A stretch of DNA of 56,778 nt. It comes from PMNU01 sp035479375 (GTDB lineage: Bacteria; Patescibacteriota; Saccharimonadia; Saccharimonadales; UBA4665). The notes under the pieces were generated by a model. The model was not told the DNA's origin. It ran no database searches and saw only the letters and a program-made list of their open reading frames with translations. Shown one piece after another: positions 42,281-50,200 of this stretch. The stretch is from assembly GCA_035479375.1 (NCBI GenBank), contig DATIIT010000015.1:1-56778 (forward strand), given 5' to 3'. The position numbers and the translations under genes are program-made. Position 1 is the first letter of the stretch; every line of letters starts with the position of its first letter.

Positions 42281-42304
42281 TTCCGGATAAATCCGGTTAT
42301 TTTT
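42281..42304 (+). terminator. Terminator after the lipoprotein gene
   Basis: CCGGATAAATCCGG hairpin followed by TTATTTTT. Confidence 0.7.
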
Positions 42305-42319
42305 GCTATAACTAATGCC

Positions 42320-42421
42320 ATGAATTCGCCTACCGAAAAACGAAAAATGATCGTCCGCCAAGCCGTCGCCAATGAACGGCTTGAGGGTTTGAAAGTCTCC
42401 AATGAGGTTAATCACAACTAG
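42320..42421 (+). CDS. Possible 33-aa VbhA-like antitoxin fragment
   Basis: A microORF with RQAVANERLEGLKVS, close to the (S/T)xxxE(G/N)-type inhibitory helix of VbhA-like antitoxins of Fic toxins (here Asn replaces Ser/Thr). True VbhA proteins are about 60 aa, so this may be a truncated copy; no Fic gene is near. TGC-TATAAC lies 7 nt before the ATG. Its stop overlaps that of the convergent VIT gene by four bases. Confidence 0.4.
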   Translation: MNSPTEKRKMIVRQAVANERLEGLKVSNEVNHN

Positions 42422-43131
42422 ACTGATACGCCGAAGAGTTTGCCGATGGAAAATGTGACCGCCATCGCCACTGCACCGCCTAGCACGACGCGAACGGTAG
42501 CTCGTTTAACTTCTGCGCCGCCCACTTTGGCACTGAGTGTACCCGTAAAGGCCAACGCCAGTAATACGGCGACAAACGTGGACGGCACTTTAACCGACTG
42601 GGGGAACAATACTATCGCGAGCAGTGGAATGACCGCACCCGCCAAGAATGAAGCTGCCGAAGCGAGGGCCGCGTGCATAGGGTTGGTCAGCTCATCGGGG
42701 TTTATGCCTAGCTCAACATCCACATGTGCAGCGTAGGCGTCTTTGGCGGTAAGTTCTTTAGCGACAATTCTTGCGGCTTTAATACTCAAGCCTTTTGCTT
42801 GATATAGCTCTTCGAGCTCCTTTAATTCTTCCTCGGGAAACGCTTCAAGTTCGCGCTTCTCCCTCTTGAGCAACGCTCTTTCAGTGTCGCGCTGGCTGCT
42901 CACCGATACATACTCGCCAACGGCCATAGAAAGCGAACCGGCTGAGACTCCGGCAATGCCTGCAGCTAGGATGACGCCACTTGACGTAGTCGCCCCAGCA
43001 ACGCCAACGACTAACCCGGCGGTCGATACGATGCCATCATTAGCCCCCAGCACTGCTGCACGGAGCCAGTTTAGTTTTTTGCCAAATTTATTTGAGTGAG
43101 GTTCAGTATGGGTGGCCGAGTTTGTCGTCAT
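42418..43131 (-). CDS. VIT1/CCC1-family iron/manganese transporter-like protein
   Basis: A 237-aa membrane protein: NWLRAAVLGANDGIVSTAGL is the family hallmark, followed by GSLSMAVGEYVSVSSQRDTE and a charged cytosolic metal-binding region (EKRELEAFPEEELKELEELY), then three further helices. It moves Fe2+ or Mn2+ out of the cytoplasm. A TGT-TATGCT box ends 6 nt before ATG 43131. An earlier in-frame ATG at 43179 lies upstream of the promoter and is rejected. Confidence 0.9.
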   Translation of the reverse strand: MTTNSATHTEPHSNKFGKKLNWLRAAVLGANDGIVSTAGLVVGVAGATTSSGVILAAGIAGVSAGSLSMAVGEYVSVSSQRDTERALLKREKRELEAFPEEELKELEELYQAKGLSIKAARIVAKELTAKDAYAAHVDVELGINPDELTNPMHAALASAASFLAGAVIPLLAIVLFPQSVKVPSTFVAVLLALAFTGTLSAKVGGAEVKRATVRVVLGGAVAMAVTFSIGKLFGVSV

Positions 43132-43267
43132 AGTGTCAGCATAACAGCTTAGGGGGCGATAGCTAATGGCTTGCCTCACAGCTATTTAGGGATGGTAGGA
43201 GTAGAGCCAAGCCGTGCCTATGCCTATACGCCCGGCAACTAATACAATCCTACCAGTAGCAGTACAG

Positions 43268-43297
43268 TTAGCAAACGGCGCTCTGGTATGGTACAAT
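43268..43297 (+). promoter_or_regulatory. Promoter of the RRM gene with long 5' leader
   Basis: TTAGCA (43268-43273), 18-bp spacer containing TGG, TACAAT (43292-43297). The inferred start near 43304 leaves a leader of about 117 nt before ATG 43422, much longer than in most genes here. Confidence 0.5.
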
Positions 43298-43421
43298 ATC
43301 TATTAGCAAGTTATTCTTAACTTTATCCTTGCGTATAGTGTGCCCGGCAAACCCATTCTATTCTCGGCTACGGCGAAGACCCTGTCTCGCATAACATCAG
43401 CTTATAGAAAGGCTACAACCA

Positions 43422-43727
43422 ATGGCAACTAAACTATTTGTAGGCAAATTATCCTACGATTCAACCGACGACTCACTGCGCACATTGTTTGCGCAATACG
43501 GCACCGTCGAGAGCGCGCAAGTCATTAAGGACCGCGACAGCGGCATGTCCAAAGGTTTTGCATTTGTCGAGATGGCGAAGCCCGAAGAGGCGCAAGCAGC
43601 AATCAACGCGCTGGACGGCAAAGAATTTGACGGCCGCGTCATTACCGTTAACGTCGCTAAGCCGCGTGAAGACCGGCCCAGCACTGGCGGCAACAACTTT
43701 CGTGGTGGCTTCCAGCCGCGCCGATAA
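43422..43727 (+). CDS. RRM-type RNA-binding protein
   Basis: A 101-aa single-RRM protein. RNP2 KLFVGKLSY and RNP1 KGFAFVEMA are intact, with a glycine/arginine-containing tail (NNFRGGFQPRR). Such small RRM proteins of bacteria are often cold-induced RNA chaperones. The long leader may carry the temperature or stability control. The ATP-grasp gene follows 14 nt later. Confidence 0.92.
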   Translation: MATKLFVGKLSYDSTDDSLRTLFAQYGTVESAQVIKDRDSGMSKGFAFVEMAKPEEAQAAINALDGKEFDGRVITVNVAKPREDRPSTGGNNFRGGFQPRR

Positions 43728-43741
43728 CTAAAGGTAAACAT

Positions 43742-44542
43742 ATGATTACCGAAAAACTCGGTGCAGCCGAGCTGTTATTCAAGGCGGCCAGCACAATGGG
43801 GCTCCGTCCTTCGTGGCTTAAACATGGCTCTATATTCGCCATTCCGACCCAACACGGCGAGCGCTACGTTAACTGCTCGATCAGCAGCATGAATTCACAC
43901 TTGAGCAGTAGGATGGTGGCCGACAAGGATGCCGCACGGCTCGTTCTGGCGCGGCAAGGCTTTCCAAATTTGGCGCACCTCGTACCGTCCAACCACGCAG
44001 AGGCCCGGGCGTTTTTAGCAGAATACAAGAAGATCGTCATCAAGCCCACCAGAGGCAGCAACGCCCATGATATACACATCATCGAATCGCCCGGACAGCT
44101 CACCTCCTTTGAGGTGCAGCGATACATATTGGAAGAATATGCCCCGGGGAAAGAGGTACGCTACTTGTTACTTAACGACAAGGTTATTGGGGTGCACGAA
44201 AGCCAGTACGGCGAATCCGTCGCCGAAGACCGGCCGCTGAAGCGGATCTCCTACCCGCGTGCCAATTGGGACCCCGAATTAGTGGCGATGTCGCTACAGG
44301 TCGCCCGGGCATTTGGCTTGCGCTTTGCAGCGGTAGACTATATTATCGGCCCGGATGGCAGGGCGCGTATCCTGGAGGTCAATAGCTCGCCAGGTATGAA
44401 ATGGTTCCATGCGCCTACCAGCGGGCCGGTGGTCGATGTAGCCCGTTTATTTTTGCAGGCAATGTTGGATGATGACGGGCGCCCCGGGGCTCCGGCAGCA
44501 CACAGGCCATTCGCCGCTTCCCCTGCACAGGCGTATAGTTAA
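43742..44542 (+). CDS. ATP-grasp ligase-like protein (RimK-like)
   Basis: A 266-aa enzyme of the ATP-grasp fold: KIVIKPTRGSNAHDI (ATP lysine), VQRYILEEYAPGKEVRYLLL and ARILEVNSSPGMKWF (metal-binding E-x-N). It should form an amide or thioester with an amino acid or peptide. The substrate is unknown. AAAGG lies before ATG 43742. It appears in an operon with the next gene, which may be its partner. Confidence 0.82.
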   Translation: MITEKLGAAELLFKAASTMGLRPSWLKHGSIFAIPTQHGERYVNCSISSMNSHLSSRMVADKDAARLVLARQGFPNLAHLVPSNHAEARAFLAEYKKIVIKPTRGSNAHDIHIIESPGQLTSFEVQRYILEEYAPGKEVRYLLLNDKVIGVHESQYGESVAEDRPLKRISYPRANWDPELVAMSLQVARAFGLRFAAVDYIIGPDGRARILEVNSSPGMKWFHAPTSGPVVDVARLFLQAMLDDDGRPGAPAAHRPFAASPAQAYS

Positions 44543-44559
44543 AGGGCAGGGAGGCAACA

Positions 44560-45054
44560 GTGAAGCACCTTATCGGACGAACTTCTAACGGTACCGGGGT
44601 ATATATTGAGCTGATCGGCACAGAGGCGGGGAGGCAGGTCGCCCGGCAGCCACAACTTTTGTCACTTGCAAAAGAGATACTAGAGCATATAGCCCCGCAA
44701 GACGCTATTCTAAATATAGAATACGATATGCAGCGGCCGATAGGTTACGGCTCCGTCATTGCCACAACAGACCAGCATACCGTCTTCTACGGCCGCCTGC
44801 TCAAGGATGGGGTATTCACGCGGTTTGTAAAAAATGTCAGGCCAAAAGCGACCCGCTATGTATCGGTTCAGCTCGTGCGAAGCCATACCGGCGATTACGA
44901 GCTAACCGATATTTGGCTCGGCCGCCTGCGGCCGGCACAACCCGGCAGCCCAGCCGAAACATCTGAAGGCAAGCGTTACTGGGCTACCCACGCCGTTATT
45001 TATGCCGACCAGCAACTACACATGAACACCGTGACCAAGGTATGCCCCTATTAA
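44560..45054 (+). CDS. Conserved-looking hypothetical protein downstream of the ATP-grasp gene
   Basis: A 164-aa protein with GTG start preceded by GGGAGG. It has beta-strand-rich segments (GTGVYIELIG, TRYVSVQLVRSHTGDYELTD, RYWATHAVIYADQQL) and no membrane helix. No family recognised. It is likely co-transcribed with the ATP-grasp enzyme and ends before the terminator at 45136. Confidence 0.6.
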   Translation: MKHLIGRTSNGTGVYIELIGTEAGRQVARQPQLLSLAKEILEHIAPQDAILNIEYDMQRPIGYGSVIATTDQHTVFYGRLLKDGVFTRFVKNVRPKATRYVSVQLVRSHTGDYELTDIWLGRLRPAQPGSPAETSEGKRYWATHAVIYADQQLHMNTVTKVCPY

Positions 45055-45135
45055 AATTTAGTAAACGTTCATTTCTGTTCTAGCAAACCCGGCCACTACG
45101 GCTTATGTCCAAAGCCTGCGCAGGGCGCCAACCGC

Positions 45136-45161
45136 AAGCACTTTGCACAAAGTGCTTTTTT
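45136..45161 (+). terminator. Terminator after the ATP-grasp operon
   Basis: Perfect 9-bp hairpin AAGCACTTT/AAAGTGCTT followed by six Ts. Confidence 0.85.
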
Positions 45162-45177
45162 CATATACGCTTCAAGC

Positions 45178-45423
45178 ATGAAGCTGAAAAACTTGGGCGT
45201 TTTTGCCGCCGTCCTGGTTGCCGTAATTGCATCTCTGCACTTTATACCGATGTACAGCAAAACGGTCACCGCCTGTGCGGCCAGGCCGCTCACCAAGCAG
45301 CGGCGCCTTGTGCTGGGTGCGACGCCATCGTCTATAGATACGCAGGCAAACGCGCTCCAGGGCTTTAACCAGGACATCGCCTGCCATATGGACGCGGTCA
45401 CGTTTAAGTTGTACGTACTGTAG
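45178..45423 (+). CDS. Small exported or anchored hypothetical protein, 81 aa
   Basis: Starts MKLKNLGVFAAVLVAVIASL, a typical signal or anchor helix, followed by ~60 outside residues with two cysteines (VTACAARPL and DIACHMDAV). No family recognised. The ATG is only ~16 bases after the terminator Ts, with no SD. Confidence 0.55.
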   Translation: MKLKNLGVFAAVLVAVIASLHFIPMYSKTVTACAARPLTKQRRLVLGATPSSIDTQANALQGFNQDIACHMDAVTFKLYVL

Positions 45424-45520
45424 GCATAGCCCTCACATCCGTCACCACAGCCTGCCGATTGCAGAGTGCCCGCAGCCGGCTATTTTAAAGAATGGCAGCT
45501 TCATGGTAATATCATGTTCT

Positions 45521-46039
45521 ATGTCTAGCTTAGCGGGTGAAAATTTCTTGATAGAGAAGGGGTTGGCGCAGATTCCTTCAGAGGCACGCCGGAAAGTTTT
45601 AGGCTGCCTTGCGTGCCAATGGCGCAACGCCGCAGCCACAGGCAACGAACCCACTGCCTATGGCTGGCAGATTCGTGCATGCTCCGGACTGCGGTCTGGG
45701 ACGGTAGCCCCCACGCTTCGCCGTCTTGAGACAGGCGGTGTCCTAGCCTCCAGGCGAGAGGTCATGGATACGAGGACAGCAGGAAGGCCGGCCAGGCTAT
45801 ATTATGTGCCGGCCGAAACGGAATTAGGCGCAGATTTTGCCGCCACACTAGAGGTGCCAGAGGTTTGCGGCGTCGTGGAAGGCGCCACTACCGCAACCGG
45901 CGCAAACTCTGAATCGGGTCAGCGCAGTAACGTCGACCGGGCGGCAAGGATTATTGGCGCAAGCTCCGCCGCTGAGTTAGGGCAGATCATTAAGTTAGCA
46001 ACACGCCGGCTCGGGCTGCTCGGCGACCAGCCCCAGTAG
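45521..46039 (+). CDS. Winged-helix transcriptional regulator, PadR-like
   Basis: A 172-aa protein: TAYGWQIRACSGLRSGTVAPTLRRLETGGVL is a PadR/MarR-like wHTH with the recognition helix near RSGTVAPTLRRLE and a wing with TRTAGRPARLYY. It ends in a helical effector or dimer part. TAATAT ends 8 nt before ATG 45521; a start 18 bases upstream would overlap this box. Targets unknown. Confidence 0.75.
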   Translation: MSSLAGENFLIEKGLAQIPSEARRKVLGCLACQWRNAAATGNEPTAYGWQIRACSGLRSGTVAPTLRRLETGGVLASRREVMDTRTAGRPARLYYVPAETELGADFAATLEVPEVCGVVEGATTATGANSESGQRSNVDRAARIIGASSAAELGQIIKLATRRLGLLGDQPQ

Positions 46040-46084
46040 CGTGGCTATGTAGCAGCGCCGCGCCGGCCTTGCCATACTAAAACC

Positions 46085-46294
46085 ATGCAAAAAATAGCTA
46101 CCCGGGTCTTCATGTACGCCTCTGTAGCCTTCGGTGCCATTGGAATTTTAGTAGCTTTGACGGCTTCCGGGCCGGACAAGCCGGATTCGCGCATCAGCCA
46201 GCTGCTCATACGGCTGCTTTTTACCGACCTGTTCATTATATTGCCGGCGCTTGCGCTGAGCGTTGCGGGCAAGTACCTCAAGGACAAATCTTAA
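46085..46294 (+). CDS. Small two-helix membrane protein, 69 aa
   Basis: Two membrane helices (VFMYASVAFGAIGILVALTA and LLFTDLFIILPALALSVAG) around a short charged loop. No family recognised. TGC-CATACT ends 6 nt before the ATG. Its stop overlaps the convergent 46291 gene by four bases. Confidence 0.55.
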   Translation: MQKIATRVFMYASVAFGAIGILVALTASGPDKPDSRISQLLIRLLFTDLFIILPALALSVAGKYLKDKS

Positions 46295-46455
46295 GGGTAG
46301 CCGGCATGGTTGCATATGCGGTAGTAGCGGGGGAACTCCACGGCATCGCCCCTGAAATTGCGGGCGCGGGTGGGCTCGTTGATTCGCTTAATGACCCAGC
46401 CGGCGGGCTGCCCGTCTAAAATGCGTTTTATTCTGGCGTAGTGCTTAAAGGCCAT
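46291..46455 (-). CDS. Small basic protein, 54 aa
   Basis: Reads MAFKHYARIKRILDGQPAGW, then VIKRINEPTRARNF and ends FPRYYRICNHAGYP. Rich in Arg and aromatic residues, with no low-complexity and no rare-codon run, so it is a plausible real gene despite its length. An RNA- or DNA-binding role is possible from its charge. No family recognised. Confidence 0.5.
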   Translation of the reverse strand: MAFKHYARIKRILDGQPAGWVIKRINEPTRARNFRGDAVEFPRYYRICNHAGYP

Positions 46456-46496
46456 TATAATTTGACTATGTAAGATTCTTGTGTTGAAATGTAGAA

Positions 46497-48560
46497 ATGA
46501 CTACTCCTGAACTGCTCGCCCCACCCCCCGAAAAAAGTGCAATCCTCCGGAACCTTGGCGAAGGACTAACCCCTCAGATAATCATCGATGACTGCGACCG
46601 CATGGTGGCCGAGGCGCAGGCATACTTGCGCCAAGCCTGCGGCGAGGCCACCCCCGCAGACAGCGCCGACCATGCCGTGGCGGTCGAAGAGCAGCCCACT
46701 GTGCTGGATGCTATAAGCCGCGCAGTGGAAACGCTCGGCTTGGAGGCCGAGGGGGATTCTGGCATCGTCCCGTACCTGGTGCGCGACACCGCCACCGATA
46801 AGGATGTACGCAAGGCCGCCACGGACCAACAAACCCGGCTCCAGGCCCTCACCAACGGCATCTACACCGACCCGCAATATGAGCCGGCATACCAGTCCTT
46901 GCTAGCCATGAACGCGGCAACGCTCGACCCAGAGGACCAGCAACGGCGCGAGTACCATATTGGCCGGTTTGAGGATGCGCGCCGCGTGCCCCAGGCAGAG
47001 GCCGCCGAGGGCGCAGAAAATCCCGGGAAGGCCGTAGCAGAGGCCGCCGCCGCATTTAACGAAAACAGGCGTGAGGTAGCCACTGTTGAGCTCACCCCCG
47101 AAGAGTTCAACAGCCTCCCGGAAGACAGCCGCACCCAGCTGCAAGGCACCGAGGCCAATGGCGCTGTAGCCGTGTCGCTGAGCGAACCCAACCTCACCTA
47201 CCTTTTGCAGAACGGGCCGCGCGCGCTCCGCAAGCGCGCCTGGGAGCAATTTTACGGCGAACGCCTTGCCGCCAACGACCAGCTCCTCGAAACTATGGGG
47301 AAGGCGCGGCTGCAGGTGGCGCAAGCCGAGGGCAAACGCTCGTGGGTAGAAAAACAGACCGAGGGCTTCGCCCTGGGGAGCCCGGAGGCGGTTGCTGAAT
47401 TCTTCAACAAAACGGCAGTTGGTGTGGTGGAGCGCTACCAGCGCAGCGTCACCAGGCTGCAAGGCTTGCTCGAAGCGGACGGTTTCCATGACCAAATCCA
47501 GGAATACGACCTCCCATACTACGAGAAAAAAATCATGGAAGCCAGCTATGACATGGACGAGATAACCTTCACGCTCAGCCGCACCTTCCGCGGCCTGCTC
47601 AACATGGCTGAAGACCTCTACGGCATCAAGATCGAGGAAGCGCCGGACATCCCCACAGTGGCATCCGATGTGAAGGCCTACGTCGTCCGTGACGCCGGCA
47701 ACGGCGCAGAAGAAGGCGAGGTGCTCGGCACCTTCTATGCCGACCTGCTTGCGCGCAAGGACCCGGACGGCCAAGGCGGGAAGCGGGACGGCTCAGCAAC
47801 CTACGGGGTACGCGTCGCCCGCACGGCCACAAACGCCCAGGGCGAAGAAGAGACTGTGCAGCTCCCTATCGCCGCGATTGTCGCTAACCTTGCGCCGCCA
47901 GTCAACGGTAAGGAGTCCCCACTGACGCTGCGCGACATAGAGACCGTGGCCCACGAGTTTGGGCACGTGCTGCACAACATGTTTGGCCGCGCCCGGGGGC
48001 CGGAATACGGCGGCGACCGGCTCAGGTTCGACGTCCGGGAAATTGTCTCCCAGGCGTGGGAATACCTGCCCAGGGATCCGGACATACTGCTGCAACTTGC
48101 CAACCCAGGCATATCCGAAGAAGCCAAGCGCACATTTAAGGAAAATATAAACGCCGTCCAGGAAGTGCGGGAATCGCTCGATAGTATGCGCATTTTACGA
48201 AACATGGCGGCCGATTTGGAACTACACGGCCCCAACCCGGACGTGACCACAGCCCTGGAGCGTGGCGCAGCGCTCATGGAGCCAGTGGGCACCAGCGGCC
48301 ATTGGATCCGCGACCTCCGCCACGAGGCGTCAGTGCAATATTCCGGCCGCTACGGCAGTGTGTACATGCTTTGCGCCGAACAGGCCCGGAGAATAGTGGA
48401 TTGGCTGCGGCAAAATAACTACAGCCCGGCCATCGGGAGACAGTGGCGGGAAATACTCACACTGGGCGGCAAGCCCGGCGCCGTTGAGCAACTACTGGCC
48501 TTTGCCAACCAATCCACCGCAGCCGCGGCAGGCAGCACAGCAGTCAACAACACCCTCTAG
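46497..48560 (+). CDS. M3-family metallopeptidase (oligoendopeptidase-like)
   Basis: A 687-aa enzyme with the zinc motif VAHEFGHVLHNMF (His486, Glu487, His490) and the helical architecture of M3 peptidases, including AWEQFYGERLAAND and DLPYYEKKIMEASY. It cleaves short peptides in the cytoplasm; no signal peptide is seen. The N-terminal ~180 residues are acidic and less conserved. TATAAT lies 37 nt upstream; the immediate upstream box TGAAAT is less typical. Confidence 0.9.
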   Translation: MTTPELLAPPPEKSAILRNLGEGLTPQIIIDDCDRMVAEAQAYLRQACGEATPADSADHAVAVEEQPTVLDAISRAVETLGLEAEGDSGIVPYLVRDTATDKDVRKAATDQQTRLQALTNGIYTDPQYEPAYQSLLAMNAATLDPEDQQRREYHIGRFEDARRVPQAEAAEGAENPGKAVAEAAAAFNENRREVATVELTPEEFNSLPEDSRTQLQGTEANGAVAVSLSEPNLTYLLQNGPRALRKRAWEQFYGERLAANDQLLETMGKARLQVAQAEGKRSWVEKQTEGFALGSPEAVAEFFNKTAVGVVERYQRSVTRLQGLLEADGFHDQIQEYDLPYYEKKIMEASYDMDEITFTLSRTFRGLLNMAEDLYGIKIEEAPDIPTVASDVKAYVVRDAGNGAEEGEVLGTFYADLLARKDPDGQGGKRDGSATYGVRVARTATNAQGEEETVQLPIAAIVANLAPPVNGKESPLTLRDIETVAHEFGHVLHNMFGRARGPEYGGDRLRFDVREIVSQAWEYLPRDPDILLQLANPGISEEAKRTFKENINAVQEVRESLDSMRILRNMAADLELHGPNPDVTTALERGAALMEPVGTSGHWIRDLRHEASVQYSGRYGSVYMLCAEQARRIVDWLRQNNYSPAIGRQWREILTLGGKPGAVEQLLAFANQSTAAAAGSTAVNNTL

Positions 48561-48590
48561 CCGCCCGCCCGGTTCTGCTACTATAAGGGC

Positions 48591-49016
48591 ATGAGCAGCC
48601 CACACCCCCTCGTTGGCCTCGGTGTCATTATTGAAAATGGCGAGGGCAAAATCCTGGTTATGAAGCGCGAGGGCAGCCACGCGCCATTCTGGTCCATCCC
48701 CGGCGGCAAGCTGGAGCTGGGCGAAACCTTTGAGCACGGCGCCGTGCGCGAGCTGCAAGAAGAGTTGGCCATAGCCATTGAAGACCCCCAGGTCATCGCC
48801 GTTACCAACAACCTCAAAACCTACCGCGCCGAGGGTGCGCATTTTATCTCTGTAGTGCTGCTGGCCAAGAGCTTCACCGGCACACCAAAAATTATGGAGC
48901 CGCACAAATGCACCGCGCTCCAGTGGGCCGACCCGCACGAGTTGCCGCAGCCGCACTTCGACGCCAGCGAGCTGGCCATTGCGTGCTACCTGAAAGGCGT
49001 GCCGTACGTCGGCTAA
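48591..49016 (+). CDS. NUDIX hydrolase
   Basis: A 141-aa protein with a full Nudix box: GGKLELGETFEHGAVRELQE followed by ELAI, matching G-x5-E-x7-R-E-x2-E-E. It hydrolyses a nucleoside diphosphate-linked substrate, perhaps in nucleotide pool cleaning. TGC-TACTAT ends 6 nt before the ATG. Confidence 0.92.
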   Translation: MSSPHPLVGLGVIIENGEGKILVMKREGSHAPFWSIPGGKLELGETFEHGAVRELQEELAIAIEDPQVIAVTNNLKTYRAEGAHFISVVLLAKSFTGTPKIMEPHKCTALQWADPHELPQPHFDASELAIACYLKGVPYVG

Positions 49017-49038
49017 ACAGGGTGGCGGCCTGCGCATT

Positions 49039-49197
49039 GTGTACCGGGTCCGTGTCAAGCACGGCACAGAAGGCGCCTTCCAAAAGCTGGCCAACGAAAC
49101 CCTCATAACCGCCCTTGGCGCGCCACACCCGGGCGAGGAGTTCCCGGCCACCATGAATGATATAGTAGAAGTTATCATTGATGAAGTTAACGCATGA
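49039..49197 (+). CDS. Small hypothetical protein, 52 aa
   Basis: From GTG 49039 it reads VYRVRVKHGTEGAFQKLANE and ends DIVEVIIDEVNA, a plausible small folded protein of alternating strands and a helix. The frame is open upstream into the NUDIX gene, so the start is uncertain. Its TGA stop is also the TGN of the next gene's extended -10 box. Confidence 0.5.
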   Translation: MYRVRVKHGTEGAFQKLANETLITALGAPHPGEEFPATMNDIVEVIIDEVNA

Positions 49198-49203
49198 TAC
49201 AAT
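49195..49203 (+). promoter_or_regulatory. Extended -10 of the 27-aa microORF
   Basis: TGA-TACAAT ends 6 nt before ATG 49210. There is no room for a ribosome site, so a leaderless mRNA is predicted. Confidence 0.55.
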
Positions 49204-49209
49204 TTTAGT

Positions 49210-49293
49210 ATGAAAACTGCACAGTTTCGTAAGCTAGTCAGGGCAATGGTCAAGAGCTCGGGTATTGCGAAAAAGCCGGCGGCTAAAGCTTAG
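49210..49293 (+). CDS. 27-aa basic peptide
   Basis: Reads MKTAQFRKLVRAMVKSSGIA and ends KKPAAKA: strongly cationic, amphipathic-looking. It sits under an extended -10 box at leaderless spacing. It might be a leader peptide of the following VOC gene (AAAGGAGG then ATG 49322), or an independent microprotein. No homologue known to me. Confidence 0.4.
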   Translation: MKTAQFRKLVRAMVKSSGIAKKPAAKA

Positions 49294-49321
49294 GCTTCTT
49301 GTCAGGCAAAGGAGGGCAACA

Positions 49322-49783
49322 ATGGCACAAACAATCACCCCAAACCTATGGTTTGACGGCAACGCGCAAGAGGCGGTAGACTTTTACCTCTCGGCGTTCC
49401 CAGACGGCAAAATACTCTCCACCGAGCACTACCCAGACAGCACCGACGACGGCCTGGCCGACTTCCAGAAAAACCTGGCCGGCAAAGTGCTCACCATTGA
49501 GTTTGAGCTGGCCGGGCAGCAGTTTACCGCCATTAACGCCGGGCCAGAATTCAAGTTTAACGAGGCCGTGTCGTTTGCGGTAACGTGCAAAGACCAAGCC
49601 GAAATCGACCGTTTGTGGGAAAAGTTGTCGAGCGTGCCAGCGAGCGAGCAATGCGGCTGGTGCAAAGACAAATACGGGCTAAGCTGGCAAATCGTGCCAG
49701 AAAACATGGGCGAGCTCATGAAAAAGCCAGGCGCCTTTGCGCGCATGATGCAGATGAAGAAAATCGTTATCGCTGATTTTTAA
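49322..49783 (+). CDS. VOC-superfamily PhnB-like protein
   Basis: A 153-aa protein starting TITPNLWFDGNAQEAVDFYL, with KVLTIEFELAGQQFTAINAG, FAVTCKDQAEIDRLWEKL and CGWCKDKYGLSWQIVP. This is the typical pattern of PhnB/3-demethylubiquinone-methyltransferase-like VOC proteins, whose function is mostly unknown. A strong GGAGGGCAAC precedes the ATG. Confidence 0.9.
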   Translation: MAQTITPNLWFDGNAQEAVDFYLSAFPDGKILSTEHYPDSTDDGLADFQKNLAGKVLTIEFELAGQQFTAINAGPEFKFNEAVSFAVTCKDQAEIDRLWEKLSSVPASEQCGWCKDKYGLSWQIVPENMGELMKKPGAFARMMQMKKIVIADF

Positions 49784-49807
49784 GCGGTCACTAGTAGCCG
49801 CAGGCAG

Positions 49808-50152
49808 CTACTTCATGTCGAGCGCGCGCAGGCCGGCGTCGGTCATTTCGCCGCTGGCGATAAGTTTTTGGGCATGCGCGCGGTTGCGCTGCGAGGTGGT
49901 GCCGCGCGTGCGCCGCGGCGTGAACTTTTGCAGGTACGATACCGCGTCACCCCTGTGGCGCAAGCTCTCGCTCCAGCCAAAGCACAGGCCCTGGTCCAGC
50001 AATTCTTCAAAAGTTACCGATGTGTGGCCGCTGGCCGCCTTGTACACGCGCACCCAAACGCCCGGCGACACCGCGTGGTTGGCAAGCAGCCAGGTCCGCA
50101 GAGTGGCGCCATCGGTAAACTCGTGCAATTCTAGGCCAAAGTACGTTTCCAT
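49808..50152 (-). CDS. YdeI/OmpD-associated family protein
   Basis: A 114-aa protein; VWVRVYKAASGHTSVTFEEL, DQGLCFGWSESLRHRGD and YLQKFTPRRTRGTTSQRN are family hallmarks. YdeI-type proteins are linked to peptide or oxidative stress resistance, mechanism unclear. TGT-TACAAT ends 6 nt before ATG 50152. Longer readings pass through this promoter. Confidence 0.88.
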   Translation of the reverse strand: METYFGLELHEFTDGATLRTWLLANHAVSPGVWVRVYKAASGHTSVTFEELLDQGLCFGWSESLRHRGDAVSYLQKFTPRRTRGTTSQRNRAHAQKLIASGEMTDAGLRALDMK

Positions 50153-50200
50153 GGTGGTATTGTAACACCTCGGCGGCGCCAAGTTTGCTACACTAGGCGC

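Noticed and set aside
40724..43421. Site-specific attachment duplicate of tRNA-Asn 3' end
   Set aside because: I looked for GGTTCGAATCCAGTCCCCGG further right and did not find it within the window; an element boundary therefore cannot be defined.
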